DNA of 25,775 bases from Paramacrobiotus richtersi (lineage: Eukaryota > Tardigrada > Eutardigrada > Parachela > Macrobiotidae). The stretch is from assembly GCA_034698045.1 (NCBI GenBank), contig JAQGAU010000603.1:1-25775 (forward strand). The letters run 5' to 3'. Shown piece by piece: positions 1-10,829 of the stretch. The stretch's first letter is position 1; every line of letters begins with the position of its first letter. The notes beneath the pieces are model-generated. The model searched no databases. It saw only the letters and a program-made list of their open reading frames with translations, and had not been told where the DNA came from. The translations under genes were made by a program, and so were the position numbers.

Positions 1-54
1 CGCCCCTCCGCAAGGGGCGCTGTGACCGGCACAAGGCGCGGTTGCGCCTTGTAC
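1..54. other. Two adjacent GC-rich hairpins
   Basis: Two perfect inverted repeats lie back to back: CGCCCCT/AGGGGCG around a short loop at about 1-19, and ACAAGGCGC/GCGCCTTGT with loop GGTT at about 33-54. The stretch is clearly more GC-rich than the sequence after it. No T-tract follows, so it does not look like an intrinsic terminator. It could be the inner edge of an element that begins outside the window. Confidence 0.5.
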
Positions 55-1987
55 CTTGAAGTCCCCTAACAGCTGCACTAGTGCCCACGATCGCTATGGC
101 AGCTAAGACTGCGTGATAGTGAGGCGAGCCTTTTTGTGTGCATAAAGTACGAGATGTACGAAATCGCAAGACCTTCAACCTGTTTTACGGCAATGAACGC
201 TTGTGTCTGCTTCTCTCTTTTCGTACTAAGTCTATTCCTGTTGCACAACCGATTTAACGTCGACCAGTCACGCGTTAGTGCGCAACCAAGACAAGTAAAA
301 ACGGTGCTGAAAGAGGATGCATCATAGCTATGTACAAGTAATTGAGTTCGCCTACCCGGCTCTGAAGAATCTCGTTCGTTGCTGCCAGTCTCATAGACAT
401 TACTACAGAAAATACAGCAGTATATTTGAAACGCGCCTCGTATGCATCATTTTGTAAAACGCAAATTACAAGCGTCTATTTTTGGAAAAGGTTTACAACA
501 GTTTCATTTTACACTAAAGTTCGCGAAGGCGAACCACCGAATTTCGTCTTCCCTAGAGTTCTATGTAAAAATACAGGTAATGAAAAGGACCGGCGAAAAG
601 TACAGGCAAGATGGAGTTTTCAAAAATTGCCTGCTAGTCTACAGATACAGTAAAGTGGGACAGAAGTATGCCAGAAACGGCAGGGCTGGGTATGCGATGG
701 GCTAACAACGCTGAAAACGTTTTGAAGCTGGTGTCAAAATGTTAGTCTTAAAATTGTTTCAAGCCACGGTGACCAAAACTTGAACGGAAGCTTCAACGCC
801 GTGCTGTGTATTTCGCATGCTTTGCAACCATTATGCAATTAAAATTAAATGGACATTTGGATTCGTCCTCTGAAGCTGCACTGCAGAAACGCTTTATCGG
901 TTCGCATGACAGAAAGCAGACCAAACATTGGTATTTTGAGCCGCTGTTTGTCTGCTGTGCACGGTGGCGCGATTAAAAGTGTCGAACTTGGAGTTTTTTT
1001 TAATTCTGGCGAGAACATAAATGCAGGTTCCTCCAATTTAACAACTACATAAGATGGCTAAACAGCTACGGATTCTGCAATTTGAGAGAGGGCAGACAAC
1101 GGGTCGGACAAGTTTTTGAAGCTGGTGTGATTTAATTTAGAATTTGTAAAACTGTCCGGCTACCTGATGAAACCAAACTGTATGCCGTGAACGATAGCAG
1201 AATTGATTGACGTCCGGAATATTTTGTAAAAGTTATTGTTACGGGAGGGACTAAAACCAGTTAATCAAAGTTCCGTATAACCAGCACAGTGTGCGTATAA
1301 CCACAGGAAATGCTCGTGTCGCTGCTGTAGCGTGGTTAATGTATTTATCAAGCGTAGGTCAGGTGGCTTGTTCCTAATTTGAAATCGTTCGGGCGCCTGC
1401 CGTGAAATAGAGCTGTGACGTAGCCAAACAGCATCCTGGTACGGCTCTCAGTGAGAACTACTTTGATACGATCTGCCTTGATGTGAACCGCAATACACTA
1501 AACACTGTCACCCAACTTTGACAGCAACGTTTTTGCATTGGGAAAAATTTGTTCGGCAATTTTTCGAGTGTGTAATGTTTCTCCGTTCTCCCAGAAAGAC
1601 ACTTTCGGTACGCAGTTTGCACACTTTGCAAATTTGTCTTGGCTAATTTTGCAAAGACGTTGATTAATTAGCAACATCATTATCAAGCAGCCACAGTATT
1701 TGACATACCACTGAATCCTTGTTCTCCTTTCATGCGCGGGGACTGCCATGTAGACAAGAAGGCCGGTAAGAGCACGGGCTGATTTACAACGTAAAAGAGG
1801 TTCATTCAAAAAGATGCACTGAGCTTTTCCACTTTTGTCAGTAACAAGAAAAACTTAACGTTAGGCAAGTGCTGTATTTCGGCTTAGAAATTTTGGTTGA
1901 CCAGTCGGGTAAGTGTGATAAAATTTTTCAACTGATGCCAGAAGCTAACTGTAGTAAATTAGCTGACGATGCCACTTGGGCATGTAT
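55..1987. other. Intergenic, no supported gene
   Basis: Only short open frames with no recognisable domain. A short phrase around TTTTGAAGCTGGTGT occurs near 718 and near 1110 with weak similarity around it, perhaps an old duplication. I see no RNA gene or intact mobile element. Confidence 0.4.
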
Positions 1988-2008
1988 TGTACACGGGTAC
2001 TGATAGTT

Positions 2009-2175
2009 CATGGTACTACCAGTGGTACTGGTACTGGTTCTGGTACTGGTACTGGTACTGGCACTGGTACTGGTAGTGATTGTGGTACTGGTACTGGCAC
2101 TGGTTATGGTAATGGTAATGGTAGTGGTAGTGGTAGTGTCACTGGTAGTGGCACTGATTATGGTTCTGGTAGTGA
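2009..2175 (+). repeat. GGTACT-type hexamer array, left arm
   Basis: About 27 imperfect six-base units, mostly GGTACT with GGTAGT, GGTAAT, GGTTCT and GGCACT variants. Because the unit is a multiple of three, several frames stay open and give meaningless Gly-Thr or Val-Leu repeats. Confidence 0.9.
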
Positions 2176-3399
2176 GGCTTGCCAGGCGCTAAACCCCATA
2201 CACGGATCCCCATTGACCACAAGGATAAATTTGAACTTCAGACTGATGATTTCAAAAAATTATAAATTATTATAGTACGGAACATTGATTGTTGTGTTTG
2301 TGCTGAACCTGCAAAAGATTTGGAAAGCACTCATTCTGTTGAAAATCAATGCCGGCCATAGTGTGACGGTCATTAGAATTCAAAAAATCCAGAAATTTCC
2401 AATAGCCACTAAAGTTCCTTCCAAAGTGTTTGGCTACTGCAAATTTTGATCGAGCATTAATAACAGTTAAGCATGACGGTATTATAAATAATAATCATAA
2501 AATGTATTAAAATTAATAAATAAATCACCAAATAACTAATCTTATTAACCGATTGAGTATTGCCAATAGTTAAACTATGACAATTATATTTATATATTTT
2601 CGATGACTTTATTTCTAATAAATTTATTGTTATTAATTTATCACCGGTTATTTATTTTATAATGGACAACTTGCTACGAAATTATCAGAATCTGTTAGTA
2701 ATAATTCGTTTTTATTGTTTTATTGAAAGTCATTAACTTATTAACAATCAATAATGAATTTACGGCTATCTACCGACGGACCGACACGAAACTCATTTTG
2801 AGCTGAGTACAGAATACCTTCGCTTCGCTTCGGTTCATTACATTAATGTCATTAAACAATTTCTAGTAAAAACTTGTTCACAACTTTCACCACTGCAGTT
2901 TCTCCGCCAACGCAAAAGTGTAGCAATACAGCGTGGAAACGCTATTTGTGTTATGAGTACGGTTTATTCGTCCAAAGAAACAGAATATGTGTTTTGTAAC
3001 ATGTGATTGTAGAATACTGAATAGTGTGACACGCACGATTTGTACTTCGGAAAAAAATTAAAGTCCTTCGAACTGTTCACAACTTTCGCGCTACCAGTTA
3101 CCATAACAGAGCTTACTGTTAGCGCGTTTGGAAAAGTACGCTGCCATTTCGGATGCATGCGGATCACCGTATCGTCAAACGCATACTTGTGATGACATGC
3201 TTGTAGTCATGTTAAATTTTTCAACCAAACAAATGCGTTCAAATTCTTTCGTTGGTTTGAGACAAACGCAACGAGCTTCAGTACGCTTCGTTTCTCCAAT
3301 AATGTTTTAGAAATCCCCAATGTGTTATGTTAAAGTTTAATTTATCATTGTGGTGAATCCGTTTATGTGGTTTAGCAGTTGGCGAGTACCATAACCAGC

Positions 3400-3537
3400 G
3401 CTACCCGCTACCACTACCAGTACCATTACCAGTACCAGTACCATTACCAGTACCATTACCACTACCATTACCATTACCACTACCATTACCACTACCAGCA
3501 CCAGTACCAGAACCACTACCAGTACCACTGGTAGTAC
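3400..3537 (-). repeat. GGTACT-type hexamer array, right arm (inverted)
   Basis: Reverse-complement counterpart of the left array, richer in GGTAAT and GGTAGT units. Its distal edge has the same unique flank as the left copy, so the two arrays are homologous arms and not independent microsatellites. Confidence 0.9.
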
Positions 3538-3563
3538 CATGAACTATAAGCACCCATTGTACA

Positions 3564-4299
3564 CTGCGTGATTGTTTGGCAATATTAATAAACATGCTAA
3601 AAAAGAATGGGTGTGGGTTGACGATCGCTGGTAATCAGAATGGTTATTTACGATATGGTTTACGTTTTGTGGTTATTTGTCGTATTATCTGTACCAAAAT
3701 AATAACTAGTCAGGATGCCTGCACTGGCTTGAAAATGTGTGTGTGGTGGAATTCCTCGTACCGCCGTCTTACTTTATGATAAAACAGCTCCATTTTATGC
3801 ACACGAAAACCATACGTTTCAGTATGGTGCAGTCACTGCAGTGTGAACTGACACACATGGTGCACTCTTGTGTGGAATAATGTGATAGCGCTTCCGAAGA
3901 CGTGTGAATTATCAACTTACTGAATTCAGATGACTTCTACCAGTGTACGTGCGCGGACGATAGCCACCGAGCAAGATCACGGTACGCAACAGTGGTGGCT
4001 GAAACGAATCAGTTAACAGATCCCATTACTGACTCAGGTGCAGGTATCGGTAGAGCCAGTGGCGGTTAATACAAAGAGGTTGAACATCAGGAATTTATTA
4101 CCTAGCACTATCCCTACCTTCCACCTAGAGATGGAGCACTTCCTTCACCTTAGTAAATATAAGTTTATGTAATACGGGTGCGAAAAACGGTCCCTTACAA
4201 CGACAAGAATTTTGTCAGCCTGCTGCTCCTCAGTCATACATGCTACAACTTACTATCAGAAATTTCCAAGCCAGCTGAAAACAGCGTTTCCACAGGCTT
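3564..4299. other. Intergenic, nothing recognised
   Basis: Short non-conserved-looking open frames only; no repeat, RNA gene or domain seen. Confidence 0.4.
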
Positions 4300-5828
4300 G
4301 TGCTAGGTCCCGGTCAAGATTCCATGCCGCGTGCTGATGCGATACCGAATGCTCAGTACGGAATGGGTCAACACCAAAGACATCACCAGGCAACAGTGCC
4401 GATAGTTCTCAGTGGTGTCGCGGATGAACAAAGCTCTCACGAAAGTCATTTATTTCCCTGCGACTTTGTTAGTATTAGCTGCTATTCAATATGTCGGTTT
4501 CTGCGATGGACCGGATTCCTGCATCATAATTCACTAACCACAACGTACTGCTTTACTTCCTTAAGCGAAAGTTTGTTGGAGAAATTAGCCTGTAATCAGT
4601 ACAGTGGTTCTCTGTTTTTCACGACTCTGTAAAGTCCGATTAACCTTGTCGGTAAAGCAGTGGTCCCAGCAGCAACAGGTTCAATCATATCCTGCGATGC
4701 CAGACCGCCCACCATCAGTTATGCTGTCAGAGTTTCTTCCCACTGCCGGTGTACGCAGCAAATGTATGTTAACGGCCTAACAAGTTCCGGACCCATGGAA
4801 AAGTGCAAAAAAATCCCGATGAGTGAACAGAAAAACATAGCGCACCGTGACTCAAGAAACCCTGGTTCTTGGAACATTGTCACAGATTAACCACCAAACT
4901 TAATACTTTGCAACAAAACATTGCCAACGCTTGTAGGCAGAGCAAGGCTGAGGCCGCTCGCCAACGGCAACGAAAACTGAGAAAAAATAACCACGACCAC
5001 GGTCCAGATGAGACCGACTCACAAATGCCGCGGGTGCTATCAGAAATAATTAGACACGATGAAGGACTGCAAACAACATGAGAATGAAATGTCAGAGTTT
5101 ACTGCAAAACTGAGGTGCAGTGTCCGAAAAGTCACAAAAAATAACCGGATTTTGTGTTGGTAGTGAAGCAGATGGTAAATATAGTAATGGCAAAAACCTT
5201 TCACTGAAACAATATTTGGCAGAATCTGGAACGCGGGAGTGTTGCATCGCCTGAAATAGTACCAGAAAGAAAAGGGCCCTTGTACCGAAGATACTGACAG
5301 ATGACAACGAGCAAGCTGCAGTTGCTGCCTTGACACCAGCGTAGCAACAACAGTTGGCCATGATCGAAAGCATACCATTGACCAGTCAAAGAAAAGTCTT
5401 TCGCCACCATAGTATCAGTCCGTGAGTCAAGCTATTGACACAATGAACACGGTTCCCCGTGGAAGAGGCAACGATCTGGAAAACCCCAGAAAGAAGATTC
5501 AGAGAAAGCGCAAGAAAAAGCTTACTCAGGAAGAAAACGGCAAGAGTTATTTGGCTAAAGTTTCAGCTGGAAGCCTGACTTATTTTACTGGAGCAGCGTC
5601 ACCAGTCCCCGCTACTTTACTCCAATCGCGTCAAGACTCTCTCCCACGGTTTCGTTCAAGCAGGAAACTGATTCAATTCCAGTTCCTGTGGGACAGAAAC
5701 TGGATGACTTGGATGAAGGAGTCACCGGCCAGAAGAACTTCGCGTAGCTTTAGTCAATATAAACTGCTAAAGCATGGAAACCGAACTCGGTTTTCGTATG
5801 AATCGATCGTATTTGTAATGAAGTAATT
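4300..5828 (+). pseudogene. Decayed coding region of unknown family (Gln-rich and Lys/Arg-rich fragments)
   Basis: Several protein-like fragments on the + strand follow one another in different frames. 4300-4470 is Gln/His/Pro-rich. 4661-4780 holds a WSQQQQVQSYPAMPDRPP-type segment. 4887-5081 is a basic helical segment (KAEAARQRQRKLRKNN). 5114-5420 is one frame broken by TGA, TAG and TGA. 5422-5580 is basic (RKKIQRKRKKKLTQEENGK), and about 5563-5735 continues in another frame (FKQETDSIPVPVGQKLDDLD). Composition suggests a nuclear, low-complexity protein, but I recognise no domain. Splice-like sites exist (GTATGT at 4764, CAG before 4661), yet frames do not join cleanly. A real gene with a different exon structure, or assembly indels, remain possible. 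Confidence 0.4.
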
Positions 5829-6160
5829 TCGTTGCCCACGAAATTTGGTAGTGGTGCTTTTTTTATGGAAGACATCCAACTGCACACTTATCTACGTGAA
5901 TTATGATAGGACACGATAAAGGGGTATACTAGAGCGTGTTAAGAAATACTTGGTACAAGATTTGCAGATGACTGGGTTTTGTAAAGCGTACGTGCATTTC
6001 CCTGCTTTTCGATATTCGTAGCAGTTAAAATTTTTAACGATGGATTGCCTTCTTTTCGCTTTGGCGGAACTGCTTCAAAAGTCAGAACCAAAGCCACGAT
6101 CACTTTTGACGGCAACAAAATCATATATGACGCATCCATTTATTCAACGGATACTTTTTT

Positions 6161-6203
6161 AGGTAATCGCTGTCCGCTGATGCTGGCAATGATGACCCGA
6201 GCG
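6161..6203 (+). repeat. 43-bp direct repeat, copy 1
   Basis: Begins AGGTAATCGCT and ends GAGCG. Matches 6574-6616 at about 36 of 43 positions without gaps. Confidence 0.7.
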
Positions 6204-6573
6204 CTGAAGCTCAGCTTTTGTGAAACATCTGCTTTTGATTGTTTTGAATTACTCAAAAGATTTTTCACTCTAGTAAGTCTTGAAGCGGCTATAAGTACGG
6301 TCTGGCATTACCGGTACACCCATAATACTAATAACTTTGCCATTGTTTATAAAGTATGGTTCAAAAACAACAGGATTCCAGAGCTCCCAATATTTGTCAA
6401 GTTTCAAGAAAATCAAACCTTTTGAAGAAAGCCACCGTATTCAAAGGACTATGTGCACTTGCGCAACACGAGGACAATAGGCGCGTTCGAACTGAGTATA
6501 GACCTTTTGTCTGCTAAGGTCTACAAGAGACTGCTTTGAAATATGGAGTTACGTTTAGAAAGCAGAAGTTACT

Positions 6574-6616
6574 AGGTAATCGCTCTACGCTAATGCTGGC
6601 GGTGAAGACCGGAGCG
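6574..6616 (+). repeat. 43-bp direct repeat, copy 2
   Basis: Partner of 6161-6203, 413 bp downstream in the same orientation. Probably a local duplication or two fragments of one dispersed repeat. Confidence 0.7.
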
Positions 6617-7511
6617 AAACAAACACGATAAAAGCACAAGGCTGCTTTGCATGCGTGTTATGGTTTTTATTCATCTTTCACTGTCAATGGAGAACGATAC
6701 ATTGTTCGTTGGTAGTAAAGCAGTTGCCACCACCGGAAAATGTATACCAAATATATTTTGTTTAGCCATTTTGTTCCTTCCACAGTACCGATGATCGACG
6801 TTGCATTACCACGTTGAATTTCCACCAAAGGTCTTTGCCGGAGATATTCATGGAAGCGCAGTTTGACTGTATGTTCGTTCATACGTTTTAACGATAACTT
6901 TCACCAGAGCCACAGCCAAAGGTCCTCAAGCTCCAAGAGTTTCGAAACCCAGTGGTTCGAAATGGAAGCGGCCTTGAATATACGAGTAAGATCGACACTT
7001 TTTCTTCCAGGCGTCTTCCGCCGCTGATGCCGATGTAATGGCGGCCGTTCGTACATGGAACTGACAGGCACTATCTACACACGTCGCGCCCCAATCTAAA
7101 CAAAGGTCCGGGTTCCAAACGAAGTTGTGTACCCATCTAAGCGGTATCCTGTTTTATGCGATGTGCCCCTTGGTCCCAGTTTCACGGAAACCCCGACCAA
7201 AACAGCGCGAAAAATAATATTATTTAGTCCACCGTGCCGAGGAATAGGCCATGATGGCCAGGATTGGTCACCTTTGTGCCCCATTTTACGCAATCATGCG
7301 GTTTACGAATTTCCACACCGATTCGTAGACCAACTGCCAACTGGAAAGTATCGTATTCACAATGTGCTTGTGCTTGTGTGTGCTTGCAAATGTGGGCAGA
7401 TGGTAAATGCGTTAAGCTAAGCTCCAGATTCCCGGAACAGCATAACCTGCACGTCTCCTTTTGTGTCACGCCGTGGATCTTGATGATTGGATGATGTCTT
7501 GGATCTTTTGA

Positions 7512-7788
7512 AGGAAGAACGATCTTACGTTGGAGGACTATCAGGAAACGCTCTTCTTTCATGATGATGCATCGTGTCCCAATCAGCAGTGTCACCGGGC
7601 CATCAAAGAGCATTGTCGGCGGTTCGCCTGCAACAAGGCGGTCACCCGCGTGGTGTTGAAGAAGTTCGGTAACACTGGAGGGGCGGATTGAAACGGTTAG
7701 TGACCTGAACGTTGTGTATAGTGTGCGGGTGAGAAGGCAATTTTGCCTGAGTGATTGTGCTGTGATTGTCGCTTTAAGAACGGAATAG
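7512..7788 (+). pseudogene. Remnant of a transposase-type helix-turn-helix region (mariner/DUF4817-like)
   Basis: In the frame through 7512-7691 the translation begins RKNDLTLEDYQETLFFHDDA and continues with CHRAIKEHCRRF and VTRVVLKKFGNTGGAD before a TGA. This order (LT..ey, F/Y-H, R.I...F, then a VV.KF..TG segment) is the pattern of the N-terminal HTH of mariner-like transposases and of the DUF4817 family. The next frame continues to 7788 with VSDLNVVYSV...LSDCAV, which resembles the linker and second helix-turn-helix, implying a frameshift. There is no catalytic DDE region nearby. A 196-codon frame on the opposite strand covers the same bases and I take it as a shadow. The family call is from pattern memory only. 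Confidence 0.45.
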
Positions 7789-7821
7789 GCGATTTTGAAA
7801 TAACACGAGTACATTGTTTTA

Positions 7822-7945
7822 CCAGTATTGTAAATTCCACTTAGGAAAAAATCCGAAAACTTATTTCTTGATCGATTTTTTAAATTTGCTTATGCAGGTG
7901 GAAAGCCCTGGAATCAGCGTTTGCGGCCTGAGCTAAACTCGTATA
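7822..7945 (+). repeat. Direct repeat R, copy 1
   Basis: Shares with 8128-8246 the run TTCCACTTA, AAAATCCGA, TTATTTCTTG, a T-rich tract, TATGCAG, then a gapped match to CGGCCT. Diverged copy of a roughly 120-bp unit. Confidence 0.75.
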
Positions 7946-8127
7946 TCCGACCAAAATAAATGCGAACTCCGACCTTGAAACTTTACACACAACATGCCGT
8001 GAAAGGCGCTGAAGCGTCTTATAACTTTGCGACTTCGCACGCACGACGCAGCGTGCACGACATCGGGCGTATCATGCATGGCATTGATACAATGGCAGTT
8101 GTGAGAGTTGCACAGTCACGTGTTAAA

Positions 8128-8246
8128 AGTGTTGTCGTTCCACTTACGAAACAAAATCCGAGAACCTTATTTCTTGTTTAATTTTTTTTTAATTTGCCTA
8201 TGCAGTTAGAAAGCTTTCGAAACAGCTCCCGCGGCCTTAGGTACGA
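8128..8246 (+). repeat. Direct repeat R, copy 2
   Basis: Second copy, about 305 bp downstream in the same orientation. It is the first step of a chain of duplications running to 11.5 kb. Confidence 0.75.
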
Positions 8247-8599
8247 GTTGATAAGTTTACCACATGATGGATTGTCAGTGCAAACGCACTGGTTCTGACT
8301 TCCTAACATGCATAAGTGCGCACGTTTTGTAATGACAATTGTGCCACCCAGCAATCCCGTACGGTAGGTGTGACTTAGCGTTGCATTAATTTCCCAATGC
8401 AATATTTTCGCATTCCGACACGCACGTTTTGAACCACATTTACCAAACGAACTAGTGAAGGAGATAGTGTGTAGCTGTACAACACTCATGCTTGCGTACT
8501 ACCTAGTGAGTCCTTGCTGCTTGCTACACCATGCAGAGCACGTGCTTTTTTGGCCCTCATTCCGCCAAATCTTTGCCCAAAGAAAATATTAGTTGAATT

Positions 8600-8885
8600 T
8601 GACCACGCCCCTAAACTATAACGTGAACGAGTGTTTGGCCTCTCTGCTTGCGATCGACGATCACCAAGGTCAGTCTTCTCGTTTATCATTCAGCAGCAGT
8701 TCTTTAGCTAGCCAGACATATTCGCAAACTGCACACAGCCTATGAAGACCCGGAAAACCTTTCCTGGATTCTGCGAGTGGCGACTTGCTAATCGCAGCGG
8801 AGAATGCTCAATTGATGAACCGATGCCTAAATCCGGAACACCATTTCCAGATTCCGTACAGAAGTATGCCGCTCATTATTTTGAT
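8600..8885 (+). repeat. Direct repeat A, copy 1
   Basis: Starts TTGACCACGCCCCTAAA and ends around ATGCCGCTC. It aligns along its whole length with 9243-9517 (shared TTGCGATCGACGATCA, GTCAGTCTTCTCGTT, CCGATGCCTAAAT). Identity looks like roughly three quarters by eye. Confidence 0.85.
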
Positions 8886-8964
8886 ACTTCGAACGGTAAG
8901 TAGACGAACTGTTTGGTCTAAACAACCGCTAATAAATAGTGTGATGCCATTATACCTGAGTACT

Positions 8965-9096
8965 GTTTGTTGGCTTAATGGTCAGCGCATTTTTGGCACT
9001 TTGGAACAAGACTGCAAGCAAGAGTTTGTACGGTGTGCTTGGAGTCCTGGTCCGAAGTGCCCGGGTTCAATACATCAACTCGCCACATTTTTTTTT
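8965..9096 (+). ncRNA. Candidate tRNA-derived SINE or Pol III unit (degenerate)
   Basis: A tRNA-like A box, TGGCTTAATGG, sits at 8971-8981 and is followed by TCAGCGCA as in many tRNA D-arms. A B-box-like GGGTTCAATAC lies at 9063-9073. A run of nine T at 9088-9096 would terminate Pol III. The A-to-B spacing of about 90 bp is too long for an ordinary tRNA and no cloverleaf could be drawn. A tRNA-derived SINE head with an insertion, or chance, are both possible. Confidence 0.35.
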
Positions 9097-9242
9097 GCTC
9101 CAGCACCTGCGACTCTAGTTGACCTAAGGTGTTGTTATCGTTGCCTGCATTCCCGATTTTTTTTTATCTGGTGAATTAATTAACTAGCCTTCCATATGAC
9201 ACATGACGTCAGCACCGACAACGCCCACATAATATCAGTTAC

Positions 9243-9517
9243 ATTTGACCACGCCCCTAAATTATTACGTAAACGACTGTTTGGTCTCTTTGCTTGCGAT
9301 CGACGATCATCCACGTCAGTCTTCTCGTTAATCGTTGACCGGCAGTGCGTTAGCTCGCCAGACATAATCGTAAACTGCACACCAGCTATGGCGGTTCCAA
9401 AAACCGTTTTCTAGATTCAGTGAATGGCGACCTGCTTATCGAGACGGGGTACGCGTAACTGATATACCGATGCCTAAATGCGGAACACCATATCCAGATT
9501 TCGTACAAAATTATGCG
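9243..9517 (+). repeat. Direct repeat A, copy 2
   Basis: Partner of copy 1, offset about 643 bp. The candidate Pol III unit lies between the two copies, so it inserted after, or travelled with, the duplication. Confidence 0.85.
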
Positions 9518-9949
9518 GCTCGCTACTTTATTTAAAAGAGGAACACTGTAGTCCAGATGAGGCAGACAAAAGCCTGATCAAGTCTAATACGTTGGGATAC
9601 CGTCAGTCCACACTTTGCTCGATTTCTGAAAGCGATTCTATGATTAGCACTTTCTGGGCTTTATTTACGTGTTCGGTCCTTTTCGAGCGCTCATCGGTTT
9701 TCACTCAAGATGTTTCACGCTGAATTCTGGTTCAATCCGATGACCGCTTATCGTCAAATTAACATTCTGGCATGAAAAAGTCAGCTTGAAAATGTTTTCG
9801 TTTATCACCAGGTGACTTGGCGTAAACAATCGGCAGACCGTTGATAACGTTTCTGTTAGGTTTTGTCATATATCCAATAGCAATGTGATCATGTACGTTT
9901 GGTTTTATGACGCAGCTTGTGAGCTACTGGACCTCGGTCGGCAGCATTA

Positions 9950-10617
9950 GCCACGCCCTTTGAAATATCCCAAACTGCCTAATACAATGACTCGGACCGT
10001 ACAGCTGTCCGAGGCCGCATTTTTCCGAATTTTTCCGAATTTTTCCCGGCTTAGACAATTGCACTCATGGCAGCAAACAAATTTACACGGAACCATTATG
10101 CTGATCTGCAGCTGCTAGCTAATTTTCAATAGTCATAAGCCACTGAATTTTTGTTATCTTTGCGCTTCATGGCCGTTTCCATACTTCTGTAGTGCGTCGT
10201 ACCTAATCCATCGTACGCTTTTGCTTACCGATTATACAGCAAGTTCTGCAGTATGCCTTAAGAACTACACTTATCTATTTTTTACTGTGTCAACCTAGCA
10301 TTTCTATAGATGTCTATCGAATCTCGTATTATTCACATTAATTATTATGTAACCAATTGCCTAAGTAATATTGCTCATTATCGCTCATTAGCACCTAATT
10401 ATTATTTGCTGATCAAGAATTGTCAATTATTAATTTTAGCCATAGATTATTCGTATTTAGTATTGATAGCTTTAGTGAATATGTTATTAACTATACTGTT
10501 AGGAATCTTATCAATTTGTTGTCTATATTATACTGTTACATTAATAAACTTTACCAGTTACTAGTTTCTAGGACTTATTACTCGTGTTTAACACATTTTT
10601 CCCGATGACTCATAACC
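9950..10617 (+). repeat. Direct repeat B, copy 1
   Basis: Begins AGCCACGCCC and ends GATGACTCATAACCC. Aligns end to end with 10830-11513. Shared blocks include ATGACTCG, TTTTTCCCG, GGCAGCAA, GGAACCA, TCGTACGC and an AT-rich tail. The 84-codon open frame inside the AT-rich tail (10310-10564) is not preserved in copy 2, so I do not call it a gene. Confidence 0.85.
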
Positions 10618-10829
10618 CTACCTAAATCCAGACCACGCCCCTAAATTTTCTCCAACTGCCGAAATATGTTCAAACAAGAGCCAAAAAGCTGCACCGTCAC
10701 CACTTAGGTATTATCTTGCCAGTAGTCACGTGTCGCTGTTTGTTTCCTAGGGATGTACGTATTTGAGATTTTCAGCCATTCAATAGAATTTGGATTGTGC
10801 TATCAACTTGATGAGCTCACTATGCTGTC

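Larger units (their letters stand above)
1988..3563. mobile_element. Foldback-type element with hexamer arrays inside its terminal inverted repeats
   Basis: The left arm (about 1988-2250) and the right arm (about 3335-3563) are inverted copies. Both begin with TGTACA, share the phrase ATAGTTCATGGTACTACCAG, run through a GGTACT-like array, and end in a related non-repetitive inner segment (GCTAAACC...CACGGAT or a close variant, then ATAAATT). The core of about 1.1 kb is AT-rich between 2450 and 2760 and encodes nothing I recognise. Long inverted repeats containing tandem repeats are the defining look of foldback elements. I could not find a clear target-site duplication, so the exact ends are uncertain. 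It is probably non-autonomous. Confidence 0.7.
5829..7511. other. Intergenic with one short direct repeat; coding status unclear
   Basis: Both strands have moderately long open frames around 5939-6425 without a recognisable domain. A VAVKIF-like string in the + frame near 6018-6036 resembles a kinase beta-3 strand, but nothing kinase-like follows. The stretch also contains the 43-bp repeat pair listed separately. Confidence 0.35.

Noticed and set aside
1-54. Intrinsic terminator or bacterial contamination
   Set aside because: No T-tract after either stem and no bacterial-type gene anywhere in the window.
1976-2275. Gly-Thr-rich and Val-Leu-rich open frames over the left hexamer array (and their mirror at 3337-3595)
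   Set aside because: They are open only because the repeat unit is six bases; the same bases stay open in two frames.
5994-6160. VAVKIF string resembling a kinase beta-3 strand, considered as the missing N-lobe
   Set aside because: No glycine loop before it or helix C after it, it is 7 kb from the pseudokinase exon, and the opposite strand is equally open.
7224-7814. 196-codon minus-strand frame
   Set aside because: No domain; it is antisense to the HTH remnant, which has the more convincing pattern.
10310-10564. Leu/Ile/Tyr-rich 84-codon frame, considered as a mitochondrial insertion
   Set aside because: The AT-rich tract belongs to repeat B and the frame is not kept in the second copy.
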